From: SKVR01 sp037441525
Lineage (GTDB): Bacteria > Bacteroidota > Bacteroidia > Bacteroidales > UBA7960
Length of the DNA stretch: 64,000 bases
Reading direction: 5' to 3'
Assembly (NCBI GenBank): GCA_037441525.1
Contig: JBBISA010000004.1
Span: forward strand, 1-64,000
Positions 43,043-51,337 of this stretch are shown piece after piece. Numbering within the stretch: position 1 is the stretch's first letter; every line of letters begins with the position of its first letter. The translations under genes and the position numbers were made by a program. The notes under the pieces are model-generated. The model worked only from the letters and a program-made list of their open reading frames with translations. It had not been told where the DNA came from and made no database searches.

Positions 43043-43200
43043 ATATCGGGTTTCGGGTTTCAGGTACCGGGTATCAGGTTTCAGGGTGGTTATTACTTGA
43101 ATTATGAAGAATCTAATCTTAGGCTTTCAGTCTATATGCGTTGGTATTTTGTCTCTGATATCTGTTCTCTGAACTCTTGCCTCTATTCCACCACTCCAAA
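43043..43200. repeat. Degenerate short repeats upstream of the AmpG-like gene
   Basis: ATCGGGTTTCGGGTTTCAGG and related units run to about 43086. A TCTCTGATATCTGTTCTCTGA-type tract follows at about 43151-43171, roughly the reverse complement of the tract after the wecD-like gene. The degenerate 7-8 base periodicity is visible by eye. Confidence 0.55.
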
Positions 43201-43216
43201 TCATCAACCCCATTTT

Positions 43217-44554
43217 TTAATATCGTTTTTCCAGCATTGCCCCTTTGAAATAGTGCTGGAGTATTTGCTTGTAGGTGTATCCTTTGGCTCCCATAACCGC
43301 GGCTCCAATCTGGCATAAACCTACTCCATGCCCCCAGCCTGCGCCGGCAAGGATGAATTTCTGGGGAATACCATCCACAATATTCTGTTTTTCAATAATA
43401 AAGGCCGAACTGTAGAGGTGTGAAGATGAAAAGGCTTTGCGGATTTCCAGTTCCTTGCCAATGGTTATGGTTTTTTGTGTTCCGCGCACCATCAATTTTA
43501 TCAATCGCCCCGAAACACCACGTTCAACAGGAACAAGTTCAACGATCTGTCCTACGTCAATACCAATCCTTTTTCTCATTAAGGCAGTTAGCTCCTGCTG
43601 TGTATATTCTTTGCGCCAGCGGTAAAAATCGTGGGTTTCCTGGTCGTAGTCGTTCAGTACCTGCGATAGTATCGTTTTTTCAGAAGTATTGCAGAAGGCT
43701 GCGGGATTGCCGGTTATCCAGATGCGGGCCTTGTCTTCATTGGTAAGCTGGGTATCGAAGCCTTCTGGATGTTTTTCATTATCAACTATTTTGGCCAGGT
43801 AGGGATGAATTACAGGTTCCCAAATGTTTTCGAATACTTCAGTAATGCCTCCGCAACATTTGGAGTAACGGGCATCACAGATATTGTTACCATAGGTAAG
43901 TACCTGTCCGCAGGTATCGTCAATTGCCTTGCTTACAGCCTGGGTTGATGCCTTTGTAATGCCCTGATAGCGCTGACAATGGTCGTCGGCACACACGTGA
44001 AAATTTCTATGGTCTTCGCGATCATACCATTTAATATGTTCCCGGTCGGTAAAGTAGCCCGAAACCTGTGGTGACGAATCATGGAGTATTTTTTCTTTTT
44101 CCATCTGGGCCAAAAGCCAGCTTCGCGACACCACGGCATGTGCTTTAAGGAGTTGTTCAGATGATGTGGCGCTCATTTCAGAGCTTATAACGCTTTTCAG
44201 ATATTCTTCGAGAGGCAGAATATTGATGGCGGTAAGATGGTCGTCTTCGGCAATGATTTTTAGTCCCCCGACAAAATTCTGGTTTTCCTTTCGTTCCCAG
44301 TGGAAGTTGATACCAATGGTAACATCTTTCAGCTCGAAGGAGCCTGTTACCTCATTGGATGGGTGCCAGTACATGGGGAGATTTACAAATTGGGTCTTTC
44401 CATCGAGGGTAAGGGCAGCCTGCCCACCCGGCAGGAGTTCAATTATCCCGCTTCCACCATCCGATTCGCCCCATTCCTCATTAATATATATCCCTGTGAA
44501 TGAAAAACTTATCTGAGGTGAAAACAAAATACCAACGTGAATACTTGTTTGCAT
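43217..44554 (-). CDS. SpoIID/LytB-domain protein
   Basis: A 445-residue protein with the SpoIID/LytB (amidase-enhancer) domain, known for lytic transglycosylase activity on denuded glycan strands in Bacillus SpoIID. The signature EEYLKSVISSEM (catalytic-type Glu) followed by KAHAVVSRSWLLAQ is clear, as are the C-terminal GWGHGVGLCQIGA and YKQILQHYF. No signal peptide or lipobox is seen: the N-terminus starts MQTSIHVGILFSPQ, a beta-strand like segment. It may therefore work in the cytosol on imported fragments or use a different export route. It is 53 bases downstream of the DUF4922 gene on the same strand. Confidence 0.85.
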   Translation of the reverse strand: MQTSIHVGILFSPQISFSFTGIYINEEWGESDGGSGIIELLPGGQAALTLDGKTQFVNLPMYWHPSNEVTGSFELKDVTIGINFHWERKENQNFVGGLKIIAEDDHLTAINILPLEEYLKSVISSEMSATSSEQLLKAHAVVSRSWLLAQMEKEKILHDSSPQVSGYFTDREHIKWYDREDHRNFHVCADDHCQRYQGITKASTQAVSKAIDDTCGQVLTYGNNICDARYSKCCGGITEVFENIWEPVIHPYLAKIVDNEKHPEGFDTQLTNEDKARIWITGNPAAFCNTSEKTILSQVLNDYDQETHDFYRWRKEYTQQELTALMRKRIGIDVGQIVELVPVERGVSGRLIKLMVRGTQKTITIGKELEIRKAFSSSHLYSSAFIIEKQNIVDGIPQKFILAGAGWGHGVGLCQIGAAVMGAKGYTYKQILQHYFKGAMLEKRY

Positions 44555-44607
44555 ACCAAAGGATTGTTAACCTGTTTTTACGTTGTAATTATCAATAAAT
44601 GAATAAA

Positions 44608-45549
44608 TCACTGGGATGCAAACCGGCTGATAAGCTGCTCAAAACTTTGGGTTTCCCAGGTTATCTGCTCAAAGATATCAGTAATATCCGAAACAGTGAG
44701 TTTTTCAAAATCTTCTTCCCTGGGGGTGATGAACATTCCTCCAAGGTCAACCGAGGCAGGGCTCAGCAGTATCTGTTTATTTCCCTCCTCGAAGAACTGC
44801 CAGGGGCGATGCAATCTGCGGGGGAAGATAAACACAAGCCAATGGTCGTTTTGCCACGACGCAACAATATTCATCATGGGTTCGGGCTTCTGACCGGCGA
44901 TCTGATGCATGGAGGCATAAAGTTGTTCAAACCAGGTAATGAGTACCTCAGCATTTTTCCCCTGCAAAATAATACAATGTCTTGCATAATGATCGAAAAA
45001 CAATGCTCTGCAACATTCCATCGTCCTGATGATTGTTTTTGAACGACTAGCAAAATCGGAAGCAAGTGGCATAAAACCCTTGTTGCCAGCCTGGAAATGG
45101 AAATGGTCGGGAGCTGAAGCGCCGCAACGGGGGCCATTATAAAAAACTTCGAAATCGCTTAACTGGCGGGCAAGGTTAAGCATGTCGCGCATACGGCCTT
45201 TTATGAGTTGGTCGGTATGCTGGCGCACAGGTATGGTAAGATGTCTCTGGAAAATAGGGAAGGGGTTAACCAATATCAGATATTCAGTTTCGTATTCTAT
45301 CCAAAGCTGCTCAGGAAACAGATGCTGCATGCACAGGAAGCACTTACGTTCGCTTATGGTTTGTGCATCCACTTTGGCCGATGAGCTGTAAATCCGTTCG
45401 GGATTGAATTGCACCCCTACAGATACAGAGTAGGGTAGCTCAAATACTTTTTTCCTTGATTTTTCTAATCCCAGATAGTTTTTTCGGGCCAGCTCCCAGT
45501 CATTTAACTGATTTCGGAAGAGTTGATTTACTTTGGGTTGAAGTTCCAT
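44608..45549 (-). CDS. DUF4922 protein with GalT/HIT-type nucleotidylyl-transfer site
   Basis: A 313-residue protein of unknown function. It carries a histidine-triad style active site, H149-F-H151-F-Q153 in APDHFHFQAGNKG, preceded by NPFPIFQRHLTIP (about 95-107) and by a CxxC pair (C70 and C73) that could bind zinc as in galactose-1-phosphate uridylyltransferases. Related enzymes transfer nucleotidyl groups or phosphorolyse nucleotide sugars through a histidine intermediate. It has no signal peptide. It lies between the SpoIID-like and glycosyltransferase genes, 16 bases from the latter, in the cell-wall salvage block. A sugar-1-phosphate or nucleotide-sugar substrate is inferred. Confidence 0.8.
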   Translation of the reverse strand: MELQPKVNQLFRNQLNDWELARKNYLGLEKSRKKVFELPYSVSVGVQFNPERIYSSSAKVDAQTISERKCFLCMQHLFPEQLWIEYETEYLILVNPFPIFQRHLTIPVRQHTDQLIKGRMRDMLNLARQLSDFEVFYNGPRCGASAPDHFHFQAGNKGFMPLASDFASRSKTIIRTMECCRALFFDHYARHCIILQGKNAEVLITWFEQLYASMHQIAGQKPEPMMNIVASWQNDHWLVFIFPRRLHRPWQFFEEGNKQILLSPASVDLGGMFITPREEDFEKLTVSDITDIFEQITWETQSFEQLISRFASQ

Positions 45550-45565
45550 CTATGTAAAATATCAA

Positions 45566-47038
45566 TTAATCACCATTTTGTTTGTGTATTCTGGCCCACA
45601 ATTCAATGGTGCGGATACGGTCTTTGTAGGTATTGTGAGCATTGAGTTTGCTGATGTCGAGCGATGCATCGGTATTATCGTCCCAGCGGCGGCACAGGTA
45701 AAGGGGTTCGTAAATCCGGCCTATCTGATAGTTGCGCGAGATGGCCAGCCCGAGGGCATAGTCTTCACCATAGCTAACATTAGGTACCCTTATTTCGCGA
45801 AGAACAGGTGTGTAGAAAGCCCGGGGTGCCCCCAGCCCATTGATGCGCAATGCGTTGTTCCGGCCATTGTCTGGTGTCCATTCGCGATGGTCAATTAAAC
45901 CAGGAGGTATCTCTTCCAGTTTAAAATTTACCATCTGATAACTTCCTACCAACATAGCACAGTTTTGTGTATAGAAGGCATCCACAATTTTTTGTACAAC
46001 ACTATCGTCTATATAAAGATCGTCGCTATCGAGTTGTATGGCAAATTTGCCACAGTCTGGATGGAATACTCCTTCGTTCCAGCAACCACCAATTCCCAAA
46101 TCGTTGCGTCGTGGAACCACATGAATAAGGCGGTTATCTTCCAGGGCAAGGCTTTTGAGCAGCTCGGTTGTGCCATCAGTTGAATGGTTGTCGATTACGA
46201 TAAGGTTAAACGGGAATGAGGTTTTCTGGTTGAATACTGATCTTACAGCCTCCTCGATGGTTTTTATTCGGTTCCGGACCGGAATAATTACCGAAGCTTC
46301 AACTGGAAATGTTCCTGAGGCGAAGTCAACATTCTTAAACCCGGGTTTCAGCCATGCACCAATATCTTTAAGGTGTTGGGTGCATGCTTTTTCCATTTCA
46401 ATCTGCACCTCGCGATTTTTTGGGTCAACATAGTCAAACATTTTTTCGCCCGACTTGCGTGTGTCGGCTTCCATCTCGGTGTACAAATATTCAGGAATAC
46501 GGAACAATTTTCTCTTTTGCGAAACTTTCAGCCGTAAATCGTAGAGCCCGGCAAATTTGTAGTCAATTGTCATATCCCAGGCGGCACGTTTCAAATCCTG
46601 GGTATTAAAAATCAGTACAGAACCAAAATTGAAATCATCGCGAAGGCTGCCATCCTGGTAATCAATAACCGGCAAGGGTGCCAGTTGTCCTTCCTTCAAA
46701 TGATAGTGGTCGGAGTAGGTTAGGCCGGCACCGGTATTTTCTGCTACCTGCACCATTCGTTCCAGCGCCCAAGCGCCCAGTTGAAGAGGCAGGGTTTTGG
46801 TATAAACAAGAGTAAAGGGTGTTTTGGAGAGCTCAGCCATTTTCTTCACCCCCCGGGTTGTTTGAAGGCTTTCAATTTCTGAAAAGCAGGCCTTGGCAGG
46901 CAGATTTAACCCTTTTTTTACTAAAGGGCCTGTAATAAATATTTCCTGTATCAGTCTGTTTTGGTCGAGTTGCTCCAATGTTATTTGAAGATCAGCTGTG
47001 TTTCCGGCTTGAACAAAACATGTAATTTTCGGATTCAT
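45566..47038 (-). CDS. Glycosyltransferase with two GT2-like domains
   Basis: A 490-residue cytosolic protein. The C-terminal half (about 245-490) is a regular GT2 domain: VEASVIIPVRNRIKTIEEAV in part, VIDNHSTDGT, and the metal site QLDSDDLYIDD (Asp337, Asp339). The N-terminal half (about 1-235) also has a GT-A-like layout, with GLTYSDHYH (Asp110) at the position of a DxD motif and DDFNFGSVLIF after it, but lacks the opening VSVIIP strand. It is first in the run with DUF4922, SpoIID-like and AmpG-like genes. Neither donor nor acceptor can be named; peptidoglycan-derived sugars are one possibility. Confidence 0.82.
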   Translation of the reverse strand: MNPKITCFVQAGNTADLQITLEQLDQNRLIQEIFITGPLVKKGLNLPAKACFSEIESLQTTRGVKKMAELSKTPFTLVYTKTLPLQLGAWALERMVQVAENTGAGLTYSDHYHLKEGQLAPLPVIDYQDGSLRDDFNFGSVLIFNTQDLKRAAWDMTIDYKFAGLYDLRLKVSQKRKLFRIPEYLYTEMEADTRKSGEKMFDYVDPKNREVQIEMEKACTQHLKDIGAWLKPGFKNVDFASGTFPVEASVIIPVRNRIKTIEEAVRSVFNQKTSFPFNLIVIDNHSTDGTTELLKSLALEDNRLIHVVPRRNDLGIGGCWNEGVFHPDCGKFAIQLDSDDLYIDDSVVQKIVDAFYTQNCAMLVGSYQMVNFKLEEIPPGLIDHREWTPDNGRNNALRINGLGAPRAFYTPVLREIRVPNVSYGEDYALGLAISRNYQIGRIYEPLYLCRRWDDNTDASLDISKLNAHNTYKDRIRTIELWARIHKQNGD

Positions 47039-47428
47039 AGCATTGCGATTTTAATTGAATTTTCTGCTTTTGTCATTGTTTTAATGTTGCCTGGGTTACG
47101 ATTGGTAATGGCTATTTAAAATTGGTGTCCTAATATGTTTAAAATCAGGTTCATTGCTTCATTTGACTTTGGTTCTGATGTATTGTATGCAAAGATGGAA
47201 AAAACGTTAACCACCCTTGCAAAAAGATAATTGACTGCTCAGATACGAGCGTTTTTAAGGAGTCAAAAATAGGATAAGTTTATATAATCAGAGAGCAGCA
47301 CTTACAGGTTTTTAAAAAAACATTATTGATTGTTCTTTTATTTACATTTGCATAGCAGATACATGTTATGTAAAGCTATCTGTTTTTTTGCCAGGATTTT
47401 ACTGCTTCAAAACCAATAAAGCCGGTCT
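47039..47428. other. Divergent control region of the cell-wall salvage block
   Basis: A 390-base gap between the minus-strand glycosyltransferase run and the plus-strand kinase. The minus strand has CATCTTTG near 47195, one base off a -7 box. The plus strand has the stronger TACATTTG box listed separately. No open reading frame is seen. Confidence 0.55.
47343..47350 (+). promoter_or_regulatory. Candidate -7 box for the murK-murQ pair
   Basis: TACATTTG matches TAnnTTTG and lies 79 bases before the kinase ATG. A TTG occurs 14 bases upstream, shorter than the canonical spacing. Confidence 0.45.
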
Positions 47429-48271
47429 ATGAAACTAATCGCCGATAGTGGTTCCACCAAAACCAGCTGGTATCTTTTAACCGGAACGCCAGAGCTTGAT
47501 CGTTGTTGTGAAACAGCCGGAATCAATCCGTTTTTCCAGAGAAAGAGCGAAATATTAAGTGCACTTGAATCAGATTTTACCCTTCCAAAACAAGCCATAA
47601 CCTCCCTGAGTTTCTATGGTGCCGGCGCCACAACCAATGAGAAGAAAATGGAATTGTGCAATGCCCTCCGGCAATTTTTTGCCATCCGCGATATTAGTAT
47701 CGACAGCGACCTTCTGGGAGCAGCACGCGCTTTATGTGGCCGCTCCCAGGGTATAGCGGCCATTTTGGGTACTGGTTCCAATTCCTGTTATTATGATGGG
47801 CAACGCATAGCTTTGTATGTTTCGCCACTGGGATATGTACTGGGCGATGAAGGGAGTGGCGCTATATTGGGTAGAAAACTTCTTGCTGATATATTAAAAA
47901 ATCAGCTTCCTGAGCATTTGATCAAAGTGTTTTTCGAAACCTACCAGACAACTCCTGCTGAAATTATGGAGAATGTATACCGAAAGCCTTTCCCAAACCG
48001 CTATATGGCCGGGTTTACAAAGTTCTTGTCCGAAAATATTCAATATGAAGAGTTACGACAAATAGTATTTGTTAGCTTTTGTGAGTTTTTCAACCGTAAT
48101 ATTGCCCAGCTGCCGCAGGCCGCAACATTGCCTGTTAATGTGGCAGGGAGCATTGCCTGGTATTTCAGCTCCATACTCCACAGTGCCGCACAACATTGTG
48201 GTTTTGCCATCGGGAAGGTAATAAGACAGCCCCTTGACGGATTGGTGGAATACCACAAAGGAGTTATTTAG
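47429..48271 (+). CDS. BadF/BadG-type amino-sugar kinase (MurK-like)
   Basis: A 280-residue kinase of the ASKHA fold. The phosphate-1 loop is ADSGSTKTSW (residues 5-14), followed by the linker GAGATTNEKK, the second phosphate loop ILGTGSNS near residue 112, and GYVLGDEGSGA near 133, a hallmark of the N-acetylglucosamine/MurNAc kinase group. MurQ follows 12 bases later, so it probably makes MurNAc-6-phosphate (and perhaps GlcNAc-6-phosphate) from sugars freed during wall turnover, like MurK of other bacteria. Confidence 0.88.
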   Translation: MKLIADSGSTKTSWYLLTGTPELDRCCETAGINPFFQRKSEILSALESDFTLPKQAITSLSFYGAGATTNEKKMELCNALRQFFAIRDISIDSDLLGAARALCGRSQGIAAILGTGSNSCYYDGQRIALYVSPLGYVLGDEGSGAILGRKLLADILKNQLPEHLIKVFFETYQTTPAEIMENVYRKPFPNRYMAGFTKFLSENIQYEELRQIVFVSFCEFFNRNIAQLPQAATLPVNVAGSIAWYFSSILHSAAQHCGFAIGKVIRQPLDGLVEYHKGVI

Positions 48272-48283
48272 ATTGTTGTGTTA

Positions 48284-49138
48284 ATGAATGAAGCTGTAAA
48301 CATGTCCGAACAGGCGAAGGATAAATTTACCCTCAGTATAACAGAGTCTTCATCTGAGTTTGAAAACCTGGAAAAGATGACTGTAAACGAACTCATTACC
48401 GCCATCAACCGCGAAGATGCCAAGGTACACCTAGCAGTTAGGAAAGCCATTCCACAAATAGAACTTCTTATCGAAAGCATAGTGTGGCGCATGAAACAGG
48501 GTGGAAGAGTGTTTTACCTTGGAGCCGGTACCAGCGGCAGGCTGGGAGTGCTCGACGCATCGGAGCTACCCCCCACCTTTGGCGTACCCGAAACTATGGT
48601 TATCGGGTTGATAGCAGGTGGAGATGTGGCCCTGCGCAGGGCTGTTGAAAATGCCGAAGATGACCAGGAAATGGCATGGAAGGAACTTCTGGAAAAAAAT
48701 ATCAATACCCTTGACAGCGTGATCGGCATTGCCGCATCAGGTTCAACTCCTTATGTAGTGGGTGGGTTGAGAAGAGCAAGGGAAAACGGTATTCTTACCG
48801 GATGTATCACTTGCAACCCGGGGTCGCAGGTGGCACAGGTGGCAGCAATTCCCATCGAAGTAATAGTAGGACCAGAATTTGTTACCGGAAGTACCAGACT
48901 AAAAGCAGCTACAGCACAGAAAATGGTACTGAATATGATTACTACTACTATTATGATTAAGATGGGCAGGGTAAAAGGGAACAAAATGGTAAATATGCAA
49001 CTTACAAGCACTAAGCTGGTAAAAAGAGCCACCCGGATAATTATGGAAGAAGCGGGTCTTGATGAAAATAAGGCCCGCGAACTTCTGTTAAAATATGGTT
49101 CGGTAAAAAAAGTACTGGAAATATTAAACCCGGATTAG
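48284..49138 (+). CDS. murQ: N-acetylmuramic acid 6-phosphate etherase
   Basis: Cleaves the lactyl ether of MurNAc-6-phosphate to GlcNAc-6-phosphate and lactate. The SIS domain is clear: YLGAGTSGRLGVLDASELPPTF (in part) near residue 75, VIGLIAGGDVALRRAVE near 105, GIAASGSTPYV near 150, and STRLKAATAQKMVLNMITT near 205. Starts at 48284 or 48302 are both possible; a GTG six bases upstream of 48284 is less likely. It is coupled to the kinase. The stop codon TAG at 49136 is supplied by a copy of the dispersed hairpin repeat. Confidence 0.95.
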   Translation: MNEAVNMSEQAKDKFTLSITESSSEFENLEKMTVNELITAINREDAKVHLAVRKAIPQIELLIESIVWRMKQGGRVFYLGAGTSGRLGVLDASELPPTFGVPETMVIGLIAGGDVALRRAVENAEDDQEMAWKELLEKNINTLDSVIGIAASGSTPYVVGGLRRARENGILTGCITCNPGSQVAQVAAIPIEVIVGPEFVTGSTRLKAATAQKMVLNMITTTIMIKMGRVKGNKMVNMQLTSTKLVKRATRIIMEEAGLDENKARELLLKYGSVKKVLEILNPD

Positions 49139-49174
49139 TCATTAGGAAAGCAATGAATTAATGACTAAGCCGGG
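49129..49174 (-). repeat. Dispersed repeat, copy 4 (terminal hairpin only, inverted)
   Basis: CCCGGATTAGTCATTAG pairs with TTAATGACTAAGCCGGG. It is the reverse complement of the terminal hairpin in copies 1 and 3. The left arm runs through the last codons of murQ (Pro-Asp-stop), so the repeat defines the gene's 3' end and probably acts as its terminator. Confidence 0.8.
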
Positions 49175-49257
49175 ATAATGATTACTCTTTCTAACCGCTA
49201 TACATCAATAAAGCTAACTATTGATTTTGTGCGCTTCAAACTGCAAAGTCGAGGCCG

Positions 49258-50928
49258 TTAGTTTCTGGCAATGGTTACCATCACTTTTTTCCCGCGAATT
49301 GTATTGCGGTTCATGTTCTTGATAACCTTTTTCACATGATTTTCAGATATTTCGAAGTAGCTAAAGTGGTCAAACATATCTATAACTCCGATTTCCTGCC
49401 CCGAAATTTTACATTCACCGGTAATGGCACCAACAATGTCGCCGGGTTTGATGCGATCTTTGCGCCCCAACCCTAAATGCAGCCTTACTTTGGGTGATGA
49501 ATCGGTTTCATTGAGTCTGTTGCTTTCGTGGTTTCGGTTTCCGCCATTGGGATTTCCTGAAGGTTTGTTCTTACCCTGTTGCGGTTGAGTAAAAATTTCC
49601 TTCGGCTGCTGGTCAAGGTTGATTCCTTTTTCTGTAAGGGTTTGTTTCAGCAGGCAGGCCGCCAAAAGGTGTGGATCAAAACCCCTCTGGTACATATCAT
49701 GAAGCAACTTTTCGTATTCCTTAAGGTTATTTTCGGTGGCAATTGCTATGAGCGAGTTTTCGAGCTTTGCAATGTTAGACTGCAACATTTCCTGATGACT
49801 GGGAATGGTGCCACGGCCAATTCTCATTTTGATAAATCTCTCGAGATCAGCTATTTTTCTGTCATCCTTTCTCGATTCTGCAAAACTGAATGCTCTTCCT
49901 GTTTTACCGGCACGCCCTGTGCGGCCAATGCGATGCACATAGTATTCGGGGTCGTGCGGCAAATCGAAATTAAATACTGCGTCCACATTGTTTACATCTA
50001 GTCCGCGGGCAGCCACATCAGTTGCTACAAGAATATTGATTTCGGCATTTTTAAATCGGCCCAACACCAGATTCCTCATGTGCTGACTCAAATCGCCATG
50101 CAATGCCTCTGCCTTCATTCCACCTTTGCGCAACTCTTCAGTAATATTGTCGGTCATTGCCTTTGTATTGCAAAAAACCAGCGAAAGTCTCAGATCATGA
50201 AGTTGTATCAGGCGCGATATGATTTGGCTTTTCTTGGCTCCACGGGTTTCGATGTAAACCTGTTCAATGGTTGATGCCGTTACATTCTGATCGGCCACTC
50301 GTATAATCTGTGGTGATTTCAGGAATTTGCGGCTGATCTCCATGATGGGTTTCGACATAGTGGCCGAGAACATTACCGTTTGCTTTTCATTTGGGGTATC
50401 CTGAAGAATAGTTTCCATATCTTCTCTGAAACCCATATTCAGCATTTCGTCTGCTTCATCCATAACGGCAATTTTAAGACGGGTAATATTAAGGCTGCCT
50501 CTACGCAGGTGGTCCATTACACGACCAGGAGTGCCGGCAATAATTTGTGCGCCATCTTTCAACCCGCGTATTTGTCGCGACATGGAGTCGCCTCCATAAA
50601 TAGATAAAACTCTGATGCATTTTTTATATGCCGACATTTTTTCAAGTTCTTCAGCGATCTGAACACATAATTCTCGGGTTGGGCAAAGAATAAGTGCCTG
50701 AACATTGCGTTCGGCAGGATTTATCATATCAAGAATGGGAAGTCCGAAGGCGGCGGTTTTTCCGGTGCCTGTCTGGGCCTGGCCTATCATATCGTGGCCT
50801 TGTAGCATTACCGGAATAGATTGTTCCTGAATGGGTGTTGGATGTTGATATCCCATTTCAGTAATAGCTCTCAAAACTTCTTCGCTAAGAAAAAGATCGG
50901 AGAAGGTTGTGGTTGTTGTTGCGATCAT
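49258..50928 (-). CDS. DEAD-box RNA helicase
   Basis: An ATP-dependent RNA helicase of 556 residues, CsdA/DeaD-like. Motifs: Q-motif HPTPIQEQSIPV (29-40), motif I AQTGTGKT (51-58), motif II D157-EAD, motif III SAT, and motif VI HRIGRTGRAGKTG. After the helicase core, a linker rich in Gln, Asn and Gly (about 440-475) leads to a C-terminal DbpA-type RNA-binding domain (about 480-556, KVRLHLGLGRKDRIKPGDIVGAI in part). Such proteins act in ribosome assembly and cold adaptation. A long untranslated leader precedes it. Confidence 0.95.
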   Translation of the reverse strand: MIATTTTTFSDLFLSEEVLRAITEMGYQHPTPIQEQSIPVMLQGHDMIGQAQTGTGKTAAFGLPILDMINPAERNVQALILCPTRELCVQIAEELEKMSAYKKCIRVLSIYGGDSMSRQIRGLKDGAQIIAGTPGRVMDHLRRGSLNITRLKIAVMDEADEMLNMGFREDMETILQDTPNEKQTVMFSATMSKPIMEISRKFLKSPQIIRVADQNVTASTIEQVYIETRGAKKSQIISRLIQLHDLRLSLVFCNTKAMTDNITEELRKGGMKAEALHGDLSQHMRNLVLGRFKNAEINILVATDVAARGLDVNNVDAVFNFDLPHDPEYYVHRIGRTGRAGKTGRAFSFAESRKDDRKIADLERFIKMRIGRGTIPSHQEMLQSNIAKLENSLIAIATENNLKEYEKLLHDMYQRGFDPHLLAACLLKQTLTEKGINLDQQPKEIFTQPQQGKNKPSGNPNGGNRNHESNRLNETDSSPKVRLHLGLGRKDRIKPGDIVGAITGECKISGQEIGVIDMFDHFSYFEISENHVKKVIKNMNRNTIRGKKVMVTIARN

Positions 50929-51285
50929 AAAAGATTCATTAATTTGATTTTGATGCCTTGTGCACCAATGGTTAATTTCATTTTAAATATTTACTAACAC
51001 AAAACCTACAGGCAACACAGTAAAACCGGTTGTAATAACAACCCTGAAAAGGTTCTGAAGTTTTGGCTGAAGCAGGTGCCGGATAATCGGGTCAGACACA
51101 ATTGTTGCGTCTTAAAAAGGCTATCCTGCCGGGTTAATTACATGGAAAGCATTTGGTTCAACTTTCCTTGGCTTGAATTGTGGTAACGCATTACCGGATA
51201 TTTACACATTAAAAACAGATTCATTTTCACACCGCATCCGGCTTTACTGATCTGTTTTAAATAAACAACAAGCCCGACGCAAAAA
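50929..51285 (-). promoter_or_regulatory. Long 5' leader of the DEAD-box helicase
   Basis: About 357 bases lie between a full TAnnTTTG box and the helicase start. It has no open reading frame worth calling, is more GC-rich than the other gaps, and contains local stems such as GGAAAG / CTTTCC at 51144-51167 and a GCCGGATAATCGG-like stretch near 51080. This suggests a structured leader, perhaps temperature-responsive. Confidence 0.45.
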
Positions 51286-51291
51286 GACGTG

Positions 51292-51299
51292 CAAAAGTA
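51292..51299 (-). promoter_or_regulatory. Candidate -7 box for the helicase gene
   Basis: The minus strand reads TACTTTTG, with TTTG 15 bases upstream (shorter than canonical). It lies 38 bases after the DUF2279 stop. Confidence 0.5.
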
Positions 51300-51337
51300 C
51301 AATAATAAATCATGCAAATGATGTTTCTATGATTATA

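Noticed and set aside
36266..43200. Possible CRISPR array from recurring short units
   Set aside because: Units are 7-8 bases, degenerate, without regular spacers, and no cas gene is near.
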